NCBI GenBank assembly: GCA_030754885.1
Contig: JASLZL010000036.1
Span: 1-49,041 of the forward strand
Direction: 5' to 3'
From: Rhodospirillales bacterium
GTDB taxonomy: Bacteria > Pseudomonadota > Alphaproteobacteria > Rhodospirillales > JASLLZ01
DNA length: 49,041 nt
Shown here: positions 25,089 to 33,704 of the stretch, one piece after another
Position numbering within the stretch: the stretch's first letter is position 1
Layout of the letters: every line of letters begins with the position of its first letter
The notes under the pieces: model-generated
Told to the model about the DNA's origin: nothing
What the model saw: only the letters and a program-made list of their open reading frames with translations
Databases searched by the model: none
Made by a program: the position numbers and the translations under genes

Positions 25089-26495
25089 TCACACCAGTTT
25101 GCGCACGTCGGCGAGGTGTCCGGTAACCGCCGCCGCGGCAGCCATGGCGGGGCTCATCAGGTGGGTCCGTCCACCGGGTCCCTGGCGGCCTTCGAAATTA
25201 CGGTTGGACGTCGAGGCACAACGCTCGCCGGGCTTGAGCTTGTCGGCATTCATGGCCAGGCACATGGAACAACCGGCCTCGCGCCATTCGAACCCGGCCT
25301 CGGTGAATATACGGTCCAGGCCTTCTTCCTCGGCCTGTTCCTTGACCAGGCCGGACCCCGGAACCACCAAGACGCCGACGCCTTCGGCAACGTGGCGTCC
25401 CTTGGCAACGGCCGCCGCGGCGCGCAGGTCCTCGATACGGCCGTTGGTGCACGACCCGATAAACACCATGTCCACCGCCACCTCTTCCAAGGGCGTACCG
25501 GCGACGAGACCCATATAGTCGAGCATCCGTTCCATGGCGCGGCGGCGCTCTTCGTCCGCCTCCCCGGCCGGAGCGGGCACGCGCTCGGAGATCGCCAAGA
25601 CATCCTCGGGACTGGTGCCCCACGTAACCAGGGGAACGATATCGGCTGCCTTGAGCGTGACCTCGTTGTCGTACTCAGCGCCATCGTCCGACGGCAGGGT
25701 CCGCCAATGGGCGGCAGCAATCTCCCACGCCGCGCCCTTGGGCGCCATGGGGCGACCCGCCAGGTATTCGTAAGTTGTCTCGTCGGGCGCCACGAGGCCG
25801 GCCCGCGCACCGGCCTCGATAGACATGTTGCATATCGTCATGCGGCCCTCCATGGAGAGAGCGCTGACGGCGTCGCCGGCGTATTCGATGACATGGCCGG
25901 TACCCCCGGCGGTGCCGATCTTGCCGATGACGGCGAGGATCATGTCCTTGGCGCCGACGCCAAACGGAAGCGCGCCGTCGATCGAAATCCGCATGTTCTT
26001 GGCCGGCTTTTGCAACAGCGTCTGGGTGGCCAGCACGTGCTCGACCTCAGACGTGCCGATGCCGAAGGCGAGCGCCCCGAAGGCGCCGTGGGTGGCAGTG
26101 TGGGAATCACCACAGACGATGGTCGTACCGGGAAGCGTAAAACCCTGCTCGGGTCCGATGATATGAACGATGCCCTGGCGCGCGTCGATTATTGGAATGT
26201 AGGGCACACCGAACTCGACGACGTTCGCCTCAAGGGTCGCCACCTGGAGGCGCGATTCAGGATCTTCGATTTCGCCCGAACGCTCGATGGTGGGTATGTT
26301 GTGATCGGCGACGGCAAGGGTGGCGTCAGGTCGGCGCACCTTGCGACCAGCCGTACGCAAGCCCTCGAAGGCCTGGGGACTGGTCACTTCGTGAACCAGG
26401 TGGCGGTCGATATACAACAGACACGTCCCGTCGTCGTGTACGTCCACAACGTGACCGTCCCAAATCTTATCGAAAAGGGTGAGGGGCTTGCTCAT
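25089..26495 (-). CDS. leuC: 3-isopropylmalate dehydratase large subunit
   Basis: The 468-residue aconitase-like subunit that holds the [4Fe-4S] cluster and isomerises 2- to 3-isopropylmalate. The start [17 protein letters not shown] is standard. [14 protein letters not shown] lies near 127-140, and the three cluster cysteines are in F-I-G-S-C-T-N-G-R (near 345), and C-S-M-C near 408-411. The ATG is preceded by GAGAGGATCG. The gene begins 47 bp after rplS, so leucine synthesis genes continue directly from the ribosomal operon. Confidence 0.98.
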   Translation of the reverse strand: MSKPLTLFDKIWDGHVVDVHDDGTCLLYIDRHLVHEVTSPQAFEGLRTAGRKVRRPDATLAVADHNIPTIERSGEIEDPESRLQVATLEANVVEFGVPYIPIIDARQGIVHIIGPEQGFTLPGTTIVCGDSHTATHGAFGALAFGIGTSEVEHVLATQTLLQKPAKNMRISIDGALPFGVGAKDMILAVIGKIGTAGGTGHVIEYAGDAVSALSMEGRMTICNMSIEAGARAGLVAPDETTYEYLAGRPMAPKGAAWEIAAAHWRTLPSDDGAEYDNEVTLKAADIVPLVTWGTSPEDVLAISERVPAPAGEADEERRRAMERMLDYMGLVAGTPLEEVAVDMVFIGSCTNGRIEDLRAAAAVAKGRHVAEGVGVLVVPGSGLVKEQAEEEGLDRIFTEAGFEWREAGCSMCLAMNADKLKPGERCASTSNRNFEGRQGPGGRTHLMSPAMAAAAAVTGHLADVRKLV

Positions 26496-26542
26496 CGATC
26501 CTCTCTTGGCGCGGCCTGGGGCGCAGGCCGTAGCGCTATCGT

Positions 26543-27070
26543 TCAGGTCTTATCCTTGTCGCCGGCCTTCGCCTTAGCAGCTTTTTTCTTGCCGCCCTTG
26601 GCCCCTTTCGCGGTCTCCTCGGCAGGAGCCGCCGCCACCTCGGGCGCCTCGGTCTGTGGCGATTTCGGCTCGTCCGGCGCACCTTTGGCCCGCATGCGGG
26701 TGTCGTCGCTCTTTTCGGCGATGCGGGCCGACTTGCCGGACCGCCCGCGCAGGTAATAGAGCTTGGCCCGGCGCACGTCGCCGCGGCGCACCACCTCAAT
26801 GCCGGCGATAGCCGTGGAATAAAGCGGGAAGACCCGCTCGACGCCCTCGCCGGCGGACATCTTGCGCACCGTGAACGATGAGTTCAGCCCGGCATTCTTG
26901 CGCGCAATGCACACCCCTTCGAAGGCCTGGATGCGCGCTCGCGATCCCTCGACTACGTTGACGTTGACCTTGAGCGAGTCGCCCGGACGGAATGAAGGTA
27001 CGGACCGTTTTTCGGTCAAGGCCTCCATCTGCTCTTTTTCGAGTTCTTCAATGACGTTCATGGCATTCAT
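26543..27070 (-). CDS. rplS: 50S ribosomal protein L19 with long basic/alanine-rich tail
   Basis: L19 sits at the 30S-50S interface. Residues ~1-120 are the conserved protein: [52 protein letters not shown] and [19 protein letters not shown]. Family members are usually about 115-130 residues; this one is 175. The extra ~55 residues are low-complexity, with P-E and A-E stretches and then [20 protein letters not shown]. The start could be 27070 (MNAMNVIEE) or 27061 (MNVIEE). It is the fourth gene of rpsP-rimM-trmD-rplS, 27 bp after trmD. Confidence 0.96.
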   Translation of the reverse strand: MNAMNVIEELEKEQMEALTEKRSVPSFRPGDSLKVNVNVVEGSRARIQAFEGVCIARKNAGLNSSFTVRKMSAGEGVERVFPLYSTAIAGIEVVRRGDVRRAKLYYLRGRSGKSARIAEKSDDTRMRAKGAPDEPKSPQTEAPEVAAAPAEETAKGAKGGKKKAAKAKAGDKDKT

Positions 27071-27097
27071 CCTTCGTCTATCGTTCGTTAACCGCCT

Positions 27098-27844
27098 TCA
27101 GGCGTTCTTGTTCCCAAGCTCTTCATCCCGGGCCGCCACATGGCGGGACCACAAATCGGGACGACGTTCCTTTGTTGTCCGTTCGGACTGCTCTCGGCGC
27201 CAAGCGCGAACCCGCTCGTGGTGGCCGGAAACCAGCACCTCAGGTACCGCCCGGCCTTGCCACTCCTGTGGCCGGGTGTAGTGGGGGTACTCCAATAACC
27301 CGCGCTCAAAACTCTCGTCGGCCAGCGACTCCTCCTTGCCGACAACACCGGGCAACAGGCGCAGACAGGCATCGATCAACGCCATTGCAGCCAATTCACC
27401 GCCCGACAACACGAAATCGCCGAGACTAATTTCCTCCGCCCGGCGTGCCTCCAGGACCCGCTCGTCAACACCTTCGAAACGACCGCACAGCAGTACCACT
27501 CCGGGCCCCCGGGCCAATTCCCTGACACGGCTTTGGCTCAGAGGCCGACCGCGCGGGCTGAGGTAAATTACCGGCGCCGCGAAACCGTCGGCCAACGCCG
27601 CCTCAATGGCGCCGTCCGCCACATCGGGCCGCATGACCATACCCGGGCCACCACCGAAGGGCGCGTCATCGACGGTCTGGTGTTTATCACCCGCGAAATC
27701 GCGAATGTCCACAGTTTCCAGGTCCCACACCCCATCAGCCAGGGCGCGCCCGGCATTCGACACGCCCAGCGATCCGGGAAAGACCTCCGGGATCAGGGTC
27801 AAAACCCGAGCCCGCCATGTGTTTGCTCGTGTTCTCGCACTCAC
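27098..27844 (-). CDS. trmD: tRNA (guanine-N1)-methyltransferase
   Basis: Methylates G37 next to the anticodon of tRNAs that read CNN codons, preventing +1 frameshifts. It is a SPOUT methyltransferase with the trefoil-knot segments [34 protein letters not shown] and [20 protein letters not shown]. The C-terminal domain carries [20 protein letters not shown] and [18 protein letters not shown]. At 248 residues it is of normal size. It overlaps the rimM stop by four bases. Confidence 0.98.
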   Translation of the reverse strand: MSARTRANTWRARVLTLIPEVFPGSLGVSNAGRALADGVWDLETVDIRDFAGDKHQTVDDAPFGGGPGMVMRPDVADGAIEAALADGFAAPVIYLSPRGRPLSQSRVRELARGPGVVLLCGRFEGVDERVLEARRAEEISLGDFVLSGGELAAMALIDACLRLLPGVVGKEESLADESFERGLLEYPHYTRPQEWQGRAVPEVLVSGHHERVRAWRREQSERTTKERRPDLWSRHVAARDEELGNKNA

Positions 27845-28413
27845 CGTTCTTCGTCCTTATTCGAAATCCCGTCGTCGGGATCCTCCAGCAATCCCGGCGG
27901 CGGGTCGATAACCACCCGGCCACCGTCGAAGTCGATCTCCGGTACGGCGGCACGGGTGAAGGGAACCATCACCACACCGCCGTCTTCTTGAGCGATCTCC
28001 AACATATCGCCGGCGGAGAAATCGAAGATCGCTCGGATCGTTCCCAGTTGCTCGCCGCCAGTCAAATCCGCCCTAAGACCAATCAAATCAGCGTGGTAGT
28101 ACTCCTCGTCCCCGGTCTCCGGAAAAGCGCTGCGCGGCACATGAAGATGTGTTCCCTTCAAGGCCTCGGCGGCGTTGCGATCCCCCACCCCTTCGATGCG
28201 GGCGACGACTTGTCCCTTGGCCATGCCCACCACGCGAAGAAGGAAGCTCCGCTCCCCGGTTGCGTCGAACAGCGACCCATAGGCCGCAATGTCGGCGGGA
28301 TCGGAGGTGAAGCTCTTGATCCGCACCTCGCCCTTCAAGCCCTTCGCCGCGCCAATCACGCCTACGCAAACAAGGTCCTCCTTGGTGCCCGGCTTGGGCC
28401 TTCGCGTGGTCAT
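27841..28413 (-). CDS. rimM: Ribosome maturation factor RimM
   Basis: RimM helps assemble the 30S head around S19 and 16S rRNA. The 190-residue protein has the N-terminal RimM fold ([20 protein letters not shown], residues 15-34) and the C-terminal PRC barrel ([15 protein letters not shown] then [20 protein letters not shown]). The first 14 residues are a short basic extension. It lies 26 bp after rpsP and overlaps trmD by four bases. The acidic tail [13 protein letters not shown] is a little longer than usual. Confidence 0.96.
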   Translation of the reverse strand: MTTRRPKPGTKEDLVCVGVIGAAKGLKGEVRIKSFTSDPADIAAYGSLFDATGERSFLLRVVGMAKGQVVARIEGVGDRNAAEALKGTHLHVPRSAFPETGDEEYYHADLIGLRADLTGGEQLGTIRAIFDFSAGDMLEIAQEDGGVVMVPFTRAAVPEIDFDGGRVVIDPPPGLLEDPDDGISNKDEER

Positions 28414-28439
28414 GGCTCACCTTACTGGGGGCTACGTCC

Positions 28440-29231
28440 TTAGCCGCCTTTCTTTTCCTCCTCCGGCGCTTCCTCGGCTTTCTCCTCGGCCGGAGCTTCT
28501 TCGGCCTTCTCCTCGGCCGGAGCCTCTTCGGCCTTCTCCTCGGCCGGAGCGTCTTCGGCTTTCTCCTCGGCTGGAGCCTCTTCGGCTTTCTCGTCTGCTG
28601 GAGCGTCTTCTGCTTTCTCCTCGGCCGGGGCTTCCTCCGCCTTCTCCTCGGCCGGAGCGTCTTCGGCCTTCTCCTCGGCCGGAGCCTCCTCCGCCTTCTC
28701 CTCGGCCGGGGCCTCTTCGGTCTTCTCTTCGGCCGGGGCCTCCTCGGCCTTCTCTTCGGCCGGAGTCTCCTCCGCCTTCTCCTCGGCCGGAGCCTCTTCG
28801 GCCTTCTCCTCGGCCGGAACCTCTTCGGCTTTCTCCTCGGCCGGAGCCTCTTCGGCTTTCTCCTCGGCCGCCGGCGGCTCCGCTGCCTTGGCCGCGGCCG
28901 CTTCCTCTGCCTCCTTCATGCGTTCCAAGGTCTTGGGGCGAGGTAGATGTTGCTTGGTCTGCTCGTGCCGCGCCGGCACTTCAAAGAGTCCCGCCTGGCC
29001 CAGGAAGCGGGCAACGCGGTCCGATGGCCTGGCGCCGACCCCCAGCCAGTACTTGATGCGCTCTTCTTTGAGGACAATACGCTCAGGGTGTTCCTTGGCG
29101 ACCATCGGATTATAGGTCCCCACTCTCTCGATAAATCGTCCGTCGCGGGGTTTCCGGGAATCGGCGATGACAACGCGATAAAAGGGGCGCTTTTTGGCGC
29201 CGGCTCGGGACAGGCGGATACGAAGGGACAT
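28440..29231 (-). CDS. rpsP: 30S ribosomal protein S16 with 15-fold acidic repeat tail
   Basis: Residues 1-80 are a normal S16: [43 protein letters not shown], and [18 protein letters not shown]16 usually ends near residue 80-110. Here residues 81-122 form an A/E/P/K linker and residues 123-257 are fifteen tandem copies of a nine-residue unit E-E-K-A-E-E-A-P-A, with occasional D, T or V substitutions, ending in EEKKGG. The full protein is 263 residues. The frame has no interruption and the synonymous codon variation between units is moderate. The gene heads rpsP-rimM-trmD-rplS, 43 bp after ffh. The tail is strongly acidic; its role is unknown. Confidence 0.95.
   Translation of the reverse strand: MSLRIRLSRAGAKKRPFYRVVIADSRKPRDGRFIERVGTYNPMVAKEHPERIVLKEERIKYWLGVGARPSDRVARFLGQAGLFEVPARHEQTKQHLPRPKTLERMKEAEEAAAAKAAEPPAAEEKAEEAPAEEKAEEVPAEEKAEEAPAEEKAEETPAEEKAEEAPAEEKTEEAPAEEKAEEAPAEEKAEDAPAEEKAEEAPAEEKAEDAPADEKAEEAPAEEKAEDAPAEEKAEEAPAEEKAEEAPAEEKAEEAPEEEKKGG
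28461..28865 (-). repeat. 27-bp tandem repeat, 15 units, inside rpsP
   Basis: The region coding for residues 123-257 of S16 consists of 15 adjacent 27-bp units (405 bp) with no spacer, each encoding one nine-residue acidic unit. Base differences between units are mostly at third codon positions or give D/E, A/T/V swaps. Such a direct repeat is prone to copy-number change by slippage or recombination. Confidence 0.93.
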
Positions 29232-29274
29232 GGTATTCTTGCTTTCCTCGTCGGGTTGAAATGAATCGTTGGAA

Positions 29275-30639
29275 TTAGCGGAAAGGCATGGGGGGCGTCA
29301 TGCCCGGCGGCAGAGCACCGCGCGAGAGACCCTTTTTCCCCATCTTGCCCATCTTCTTCATCATGGTGCCCATCTGCTGGTACTGCTTGAGTAATCGGTT
29401 GACCTCCGGCACCGTGGTGCCCGAGCCGGCAGCGATACGGCGGCGGCGCGAGCCGTTGAGAATTTTAGGGCGACGCCGTTCCGTCTTGGTCATGGACGAG
29501 AGGATCGCCTGCTGACGGCCGATCAACTTTTCGTCGACGTTAGCCTGGGCTAACTGTTGTTTCATCTTGCCGACGCCAGGCAGCATGCCCAGCATGCCCT
29601 TGATATCCCCCATCTGGCGCACTTGTTGAAGCTGATCGGCCATGTCGTCGAGGGTGAATTGCCCCTTTAGCATGCGGGCCGTCAGCTTCTCTGCCTCCTC
29701 GTGCTCGATCACATCGGAGGCTTTTTCCACTAGGCCGACGACGTCGCCCATACCAAGGATACGCCCAGCAATGCGCCCGGCATCGAAAGGTTCCAGGGCG
29801 TCGAGGTTTTCGCCAACGCCCAGAAGCTTGATCGGACAACCCGTAACCGCCTTCATGGAAAGCGCGGCCCCGCCCCGCGCGTCGCCGTCGGCGCGGGTCA
29901 GCACGATACCCGTAATTCCGACTTTGTCGTTGAACTCCCGGGCCAGATTGACGGCATCCTGGCCGGTCAGGGCGTCGGCGATCAGCAGGGTCTCGGTGGG
30001 ATGGGTAGCGGCGCTCACTTGAGCCACCTCGGTCATCAGATCGTCATCGATGTGGAGGCGCCCGGCGGTGTCCAGGATCACCGCGCCATAGCCCTCCAGA
30101 CGTCCTGTTTCCATGGCCCGCTTGGCGATGGCCAATGGTTGTTCGCCAAAGACGACCGGCAGCACCGCGAGCGCCGCCTGATCGCCAAGTACGGCCAGTT
30201 GCTGTTGCGCCGCCGGACGATAGATGTCGAGGGACGCGAGCAGGACCTTTTTCTTCGCCCGCCTAACCAACCTAAGGCCCAGTTTGGCGGTCGTTGTCGT
30301 CTTGCCCGAGCCTTGCAATCCGACCATGAGGATTACCGCCGGCGGCGTCCCGACAAGGTTGATCTCTGAAACCTCGGCGCCCAGGGTTTCAACCAAGTGG
30401 TCGTGAACGATCTTGACCACCATCTGGCCCGGGGTGACGCTGCGCAGCACCTCTTGACCGACGGCGCGTTCGCCGACCGCGGCGATGAAATCCTTGACCA
30501 CGGGCAGCGCCACGTCAGCCTCGAGCAAGGCCACGCGGACCTCGCGCAGGGCTTCGGCGATCTCGCTCTCACTAAGGGCGCCGCGTCTTTTTAGGCGATC
30601 GAAGACATCGCCGAGCCGTGTGGTCAGTGAATCAAACAT
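29275..30639 (-). CDS. ffh: Signal recognition particle protein Ffh
   Basis: The 454-residue SRP GTPase that binds signal sequences and 4.5S RNA and delivers ribosomes to FtsY. N domain: [21 protein letters not shown] domain: [18 protein letters not shown] (G1), [12 protein letters not shown] (G3), [10 protein letters not shown] (G4) and [13 protein letters not shown]. The methionine-rich M domain follows ([19 protein letters not shown]), ending with [11 protein letters not shown]. The ATG at 30639 is used, with AAGGAAA upstream; the same frame is open to 30729, but that part overlaps a hairpin-and-T-run in the leader. It is first in the ffh-rpsP-rimM-trmD-rplS run. Confidence 0.97.
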   Translation of the reverse strand: MFDSLTTRLGDVFDRLKRRGALSESEIAEALREVRVALLEADVALPVVKDFIAAVGERAVGQEVLRSVTPGQMVVKIVHDHLVETLGAEVSEINLVGTPPAVILMVGLQGSGKTTTTAKLGLRLVRRAKKKVLLASLDIYRPAAQQQLAVLGDQAALAVLPVVFGEQPLAIAKRAMETGRLEGYGAVILDTAGRLHIDDDLMTEVAQVSAATHPTETLLIADALTGQDAVNLAREFNDKVGITGIVLTRADGDARGGAALSMKAVTGCPIKLLGVGENLDALEPFDAGRIAGRILGMGDVVGLVEKASDVIEHEEAEKLTARMLKGQFTLDDMADQLQQVRQMGDIKGMLGMLPGVGKMKQQLAQANVDEKLIGRQQAILSSMTKTERRRPKILNGSRRRRIAAGSGTTVPEVNRLLKQYQQMGTMMKKMGKMGKKGLSRGALPPGMTPPMPFR

Positions 30640-30679
30640 GTCGTCGATCAGTTTCCTTGCAACCGCTTCGCCACATACT

Positions 30680-30713
30680 AAAAACGCCAGTGCGCGAAAC
30701 TCGCGGACTGGCG
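30680..30713 (-). terminator. Terminator-like hairpin in the ffh leader (possible attenuator)
   Basis: On the minus strand CGCCAGT (30713-30707) pairs with ACTGGCG (30691-30685); a smaller CGCG/CGCG pairing lies inside. TTTTT (30684-30680) follows at once. It sits 41 bp before the ffh start and about 45 bp after the predicted transcription start, where an attenuator would lie. Alternatively it ends a short leader RNA. Confidence 0.55.
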
Positions 30714-30764
30714 GCGCCCCGCAAGGCATGGGCTCAAGCGACGCAGTATGGACCGAAGCGGCGC

Positions 30765-30794
30765 ACTATAAGGAAGGCGACCGCGGCCCGTCAA
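30765..30794 (-). promoter_or_regulatory. Strong sigma-70-type promoter for ffh
   Basis: On the minus strand TTGACG (30794-30789) and TATAGT (30770-30765) are separated by 18 bases. Both hexamers match consensus in five of six positions. Transcription would start about 30758, leaving a leader of about 120 bases to ffh that contains the terminator-like hairpin. Confidence 0.6.
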
Positions 30795-31119
30795 GCCAGA
30801 GCCGACCGCGAGCCTCGCCAAAAGAACAAAGGGGGGGGCGCATATATGGGGTTTGCCGTCCCACCCATGTATGATAATCAAGCAATTGATTCCAGGGTCC
30901 GAAGACACCAATTATAAGGTAGTTTGGACAATGGCGTATTTTTTACTATTCCATGCAACGGCGTCAATTATGCCGCACTTGCGGAATGAAGAAGGGAGCC
31001 GCCGACGATCGCGCCCATCAGGTTGACGCGCTTTTGCTAATCCTTGAATGCGTATCCGACCAGTTTTTTGATCGTCCTAACAACACATAAAGCACTATTT
31101 AGAAAGGCAGTTCCAAGCA

Positions 31120-31554
31120 ATGGCAAAGAGGAAAACCAAGCTGGGCCCCGATCCCATTGACAAGCACGTCGGCGCGCGGGTACGCGGCCGGCGCATGGGG
31201 ATGCGCCTAAGCCAGACCAAGCTGGGCCAGACGGTTGACGTCACATTCCAGCAAATCCAAAAGTACGAGAATGGCTCCAACCGCATCGGCGCCAGTAATC
31301 TGTACAAGATTTCAAAGACTCTCGGCGTCGACGTCGGTTTCTTTTACGAAGGAGTCGAGAACGCCTTCACCGGCAGCGCCGACGGCGGACCCGGCCTGTC
31401 CGACGGCGGCCAGGTGGCGTTCGATCACGATCCCATGAATTCGCGCGAAGCGATCGTATTGATGCACAACTATTTCCGCATCCCCGAACTGACGGTCCGC
31501 AAGAAGCTGTTCAATCTGGTCAGATCATTGGCCGACAGCAATAAGACAGACTGA
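31120..31554 (+). CDS. XRE-family helix-turn-helix regulator
   Basis: A 144-residue protein with a Cro/CI-type helix-turn-helix at residues 16-75: VGARVRGRRMGMRLSQTKLG, then VTFQQIQKYENGSNRIGASN and LYKISKTLGVDVGFFYEGVE. The C-terminal part (REAIVLMHNYFRIPELTVRK then LFNLVRSLAD) is typical of a conserved alphaproteobacterial group of small XRE regulators, often annotated simply as transcriptional regulator. The ATG at 31120 has AGAAAGGCAG upstream. It is followed 30 bp later by the Fe-S protein gene. Targets unknown. Confidence 0.9.
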   Translation: MAKRKTKLGPDPIDKHVGARVRGRRMGMRLSQTKLGQTVDVTFQQIQKYENGSNRIGASNLYKISKTLGVDVGFFYEGVENAFTGSADGGPGLSDGGQVAFDHDPMNSREAIVLMHNYFRIPELTVRKKLFNLVRSLADSNKTD

Positions 31555-31584
31555 CCGTTCGCCAGACGCCTCAACAAAAGCGCC

Positions 31585-32262
31585 ATGGCGGACCTCCTCG
31601 CCCGACTATCCTCATCCCTTGCCGACTACGGGTTGTTATCGCGTGGCGGGTTTCATCCCAGACCCAGCGATGGAGTGCCGGGCGAGACCGGAACGCTGGT
31701 CCTAATCGGCAACGCGGGACCCGAACTCTGGCGCGTTTTCACGCACCAACGCCGCGACGAACCCCATCCGCTGGATGCCTGGACGCGCCGGATTCTCACC
31801 GACGTGGCACACCGCTTTGACGCCCGGGCACTATTTCCGTTTGGCGGACCACCCACCCTTCCCTTTCAGCGCTGGGCGCGTCGCGCCGAGGCGGTGTTTC
31901 CGTCTCCCATTGGTCCTTTAATCCATCCTGATTACGGACTCTGGCATGCCTATCGCGGCGCGCTGGCGTTTACCGATAAGATCGCCCTGCCACTTAGGCG
32001 GCGGTGCGCCAACCCCTGCCGGTCTTGCCTTGATCGCCCTTGCCTCAGTGCCTGTCCCGTCGATGCTTTCGACGACGATGGCTATGAGGTTCCAGCCTGC
32101 GTCGCCCACATTTCCTCGGGCGACGGCGGCGACTGTATGAACCACGGGTGCGGCGCACGCAGAGCCTGTCCGGTGGGCACCGAATTTGCCCCCGCAACGG
32201 CCCAGGCCCGTTTTCACATGGATAGTTTCGTGGCTGCCCGGCGCGCCGCCAGCCTGCGGTGA
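31585..32262 (+). CDS. 4Fe-4S ferredoxin-type protein, related to QueG C-terminal region
   Basis: A 225-residue cytoplasmic protein. The N-terminal ~130 residues are an alpha/beta region without cofactor motifs (TLVLIGNAGPELWRVF; HPDYGLWHAYRGALAF). Nine cysteines follow at about 141, 145, 148, 153, 157, 172, 184, 189 and 195, in C-x3-C-x2-C-x4-C-x3-C-P-V-D and C-x4-C-x5-C-P-V-G patterns that fit two [4Fe-4S] clusters. The overall plan resembles the reductase QueG without its corrinoid domain. It could pass electrons to an unidentified partner. It shares orientation with the upstream regulator and is followed by mtaB after 164 bp. Confidence 0.72.
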   Translation: MADLLARLSSSLADYGLLSRGGFHPRPSDGVPGETGTLVLIGNAGPELWRVFTHQRRDEPHPLDAWTRRILTDVAHRFDARALFPFGGPPTLPFQRWARRAEAVFPSPIGPLIHPDYGLWHAYRGALAFTDKIALPLRRRCANPCRSCLDRPCLSACPVDAFDDDGYEVPACVAHISSGDGGDCMNHGCGARRACPVGTEFAPATAQARFHMDSFVAARRAASLR

Positions 32263-32426
32263 CGCAGGCGAAACCTGTGGACTTCCCACTGTGGCGCACC
32301 ATATTAAAGCCGTTCAAGCGGGAGACGTGGCGTGGGTGATATCTCATTGATCAAATTGCACAGGCCGAGCAACGGCTTGGTCGTGCTCTGCAGCGGCACG
32401 CTGCCCGCCGCCTGATTGGGACCAAC

Positions 32427-33704
32427 ATGGCCGAGACGCGCGTTATCACCCTGGGTTGCCGGCTCAATGCCTTTGAGTCCGAAGTTATGCGTCGGCACGC
32501 CAGCGCCGCCGGTCTCAAAGATACCGTCATTGTCAACACTTGCACGGTTACCGCCGAGGCCGGCCGCCAGGCGCGCCAAACCGTCCGCCGACTGCGCCGC
32601 CGTAATCCGCGCGCCCGCATCATCGTCACCGGCTGTGCCGCCCAGATCGATCCCGGGGCCTTCGTCGCCATGCCCGAGGTGGATCAGGTGCTGGGCAACA
32701 CAGAGAAGATGGACCCGGCGGCCTGGCGCCCACAAACCGACGCAGGCGATGGCGCCGAACGGCTTCGCGTTTCCGATATATTGAACCGTGATGGAACCGA
32801 ACAAAGGCCCCTGGAGGGCTTCTCCGTCGGCGGTCTGGAGGGCCGAACCCGTGCCTTCGCCCAGGTCCAACAGGGATGCGATCACCGCTGCACCTTCTGC
32901 ATCGTGCCATTTGCCCGCGGCCCGAGCCGCAGCCTGCCGGCCGGCGCCGTCATCGATCAGGTGCGCCGCCTGGCTGACACCGGCCATGCCGAGGTCGTGC
33001 TGACCGGGGTCGATATTTCATCTTACGGCGCCGATCTGGCCAAACGGCCGACCTTAGGAAGCCTGGTGGTCCGTATCCTGGCCGAGATCCCTGAGCTGAG
33101 GCGCCTGCGCCTCAGCACCGTTGATCCGGGCAACTTTGATCAGGACTTGCTTCGGGCCTTTGCCGAGGAACCCCGTCTCATGCCGCACCTGCATCTCAGC
33201 TTGCAATCGGCTGACAACACCGTGCTCAAGCGTATGCGCCGCCGCCATGACAGAGCCGGCGCCCTGGCGTTCTGCGAGGCCGCGCGGCGCTCCCGCCCCG
33301 ACGTGGTTTTCGGTGCCGACCTCATCGTCGGATTCCCGACCGAAAGCGATGCAATGTTTCAAAACACCCTGGACGCCGTAGACGACCTGGGTCTGACATA
33401 CCTGCATGTGTTCCCCTATTCGCCCCGGCCCGACACGCCGGCGGCGCGCATGCCCCAAGTACAGGCAGCGCTGCGCACGGAGCGGGCAGCGCAATTGCGT
33501 GCCGCCGGCGAGGCAGCCTTGGCGCGTACCCTGGCCGGCCGCGTCGGCAGCATCGCCGAGGTGCTGGTAGAGGACGGCAACCGTGGACGCAGCCGAACCT
33601 ACGCACCCGTGCGGCTGACCTTTGAGGCGGCAGCGGGCGCCGTGGTCGGAACCCGTATTGCAGACGCCGCCGCCGACCATTTGATCGGCACCAAGGCGGC
33701 ATGA
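32427..33704 (+). CDS. mtaB: tRNA (t6A37) methylthiotransferase MtaB
   Basis: A radical-SAM enzyme that adds a methylthio group to t6A37 of tRNAs reading ANN codons. The N-terminal UPF0004 domain supplies three cluster cysteines at residues 11 (LGCRLNAFESE), 39 (NTCTVTAEAG) and 70 (VTGCAAQ). The radical-SAM cluster motif C-D-H-R-C-T-F-C lies at 151-158, followed by the signature VVLTGVDISSYGADL. The C-terminal TRAM region ends with TFEAAAGAVVGTRI. At 425 residues it is of usual size. It overlaps ftsY by four bases, a common alphaproteobacterial arrangement; dapF, often the gene before mtaB, is absent here. Confidence 0.95.
   Translation: MAETRVITLGCRLNAFESEVMRRHASAAGLKDTVIVNTCTVTAEAGRQARQTVRRLRRRNPRARIIVTGCAAQIDPGAFVAMPEVDQVLGNTEKMDPAAWRPQTDAGDGAERLRVSDILNRDGTEQRPLEGFSVGGLEGRTRAFAQVQQGCDHRCTFCIVPFARGPSRSLPAGAVIDQVRRLADTGHAEVVLTGVDISSYGADLAKRPTLGSLVVRILAEIPELRRLRLSTVDPGNFDQDLLRAFAEEPRLMPHLHLSLQSADNTVLKRMRRRHDRAGALAFCEAARRSRPDVVFGADLIVGFPTESDAMFQNTLDAVDDLGLTYLHVFPYSPRPDTPAARMPQVQAALRTERAAQLRAAGEAALARTLAGRVGSIAEVLVEDGNRGRSRTYAPVRLTFEAAAGAVVGTRIADAAADHLIGTKAA

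Larger units (their letters stand above)
30640..31119. other. Intergenic region between ffh and the XRE regulator, 480 bp
   Basis: The half nearest ffh holds a sigma-70-like promoter and a terminator-like hairpin on the minus strand, annotated separately. The other half (30840-31119) is AT-richer, contains a run of nine G residues near 30831 and no open frame that I believe. It must include the promoter of the regulator at 31120. I searched it for an SRP RNA or tRNA on both strands and recognised none. Confidence 0.5.

Noticed and set aside
24957-26756. Plus-strand 599-codon ORF opposite leuC
   Set aside because: It lies entirely opposite leuC, leuD and rplS, whose protein families are unmistakable. 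High GC content makes long antisense frames common.
28289-29056. Plus-strand 255-codon ORF rich in R-P-E-P-L-R repeats opposite rpsP
   Set aside because: It is the antisense image of the 27-bp rpsP repeat; its periodic proline/arginine composition follows from that and it has no ribosome binding site.
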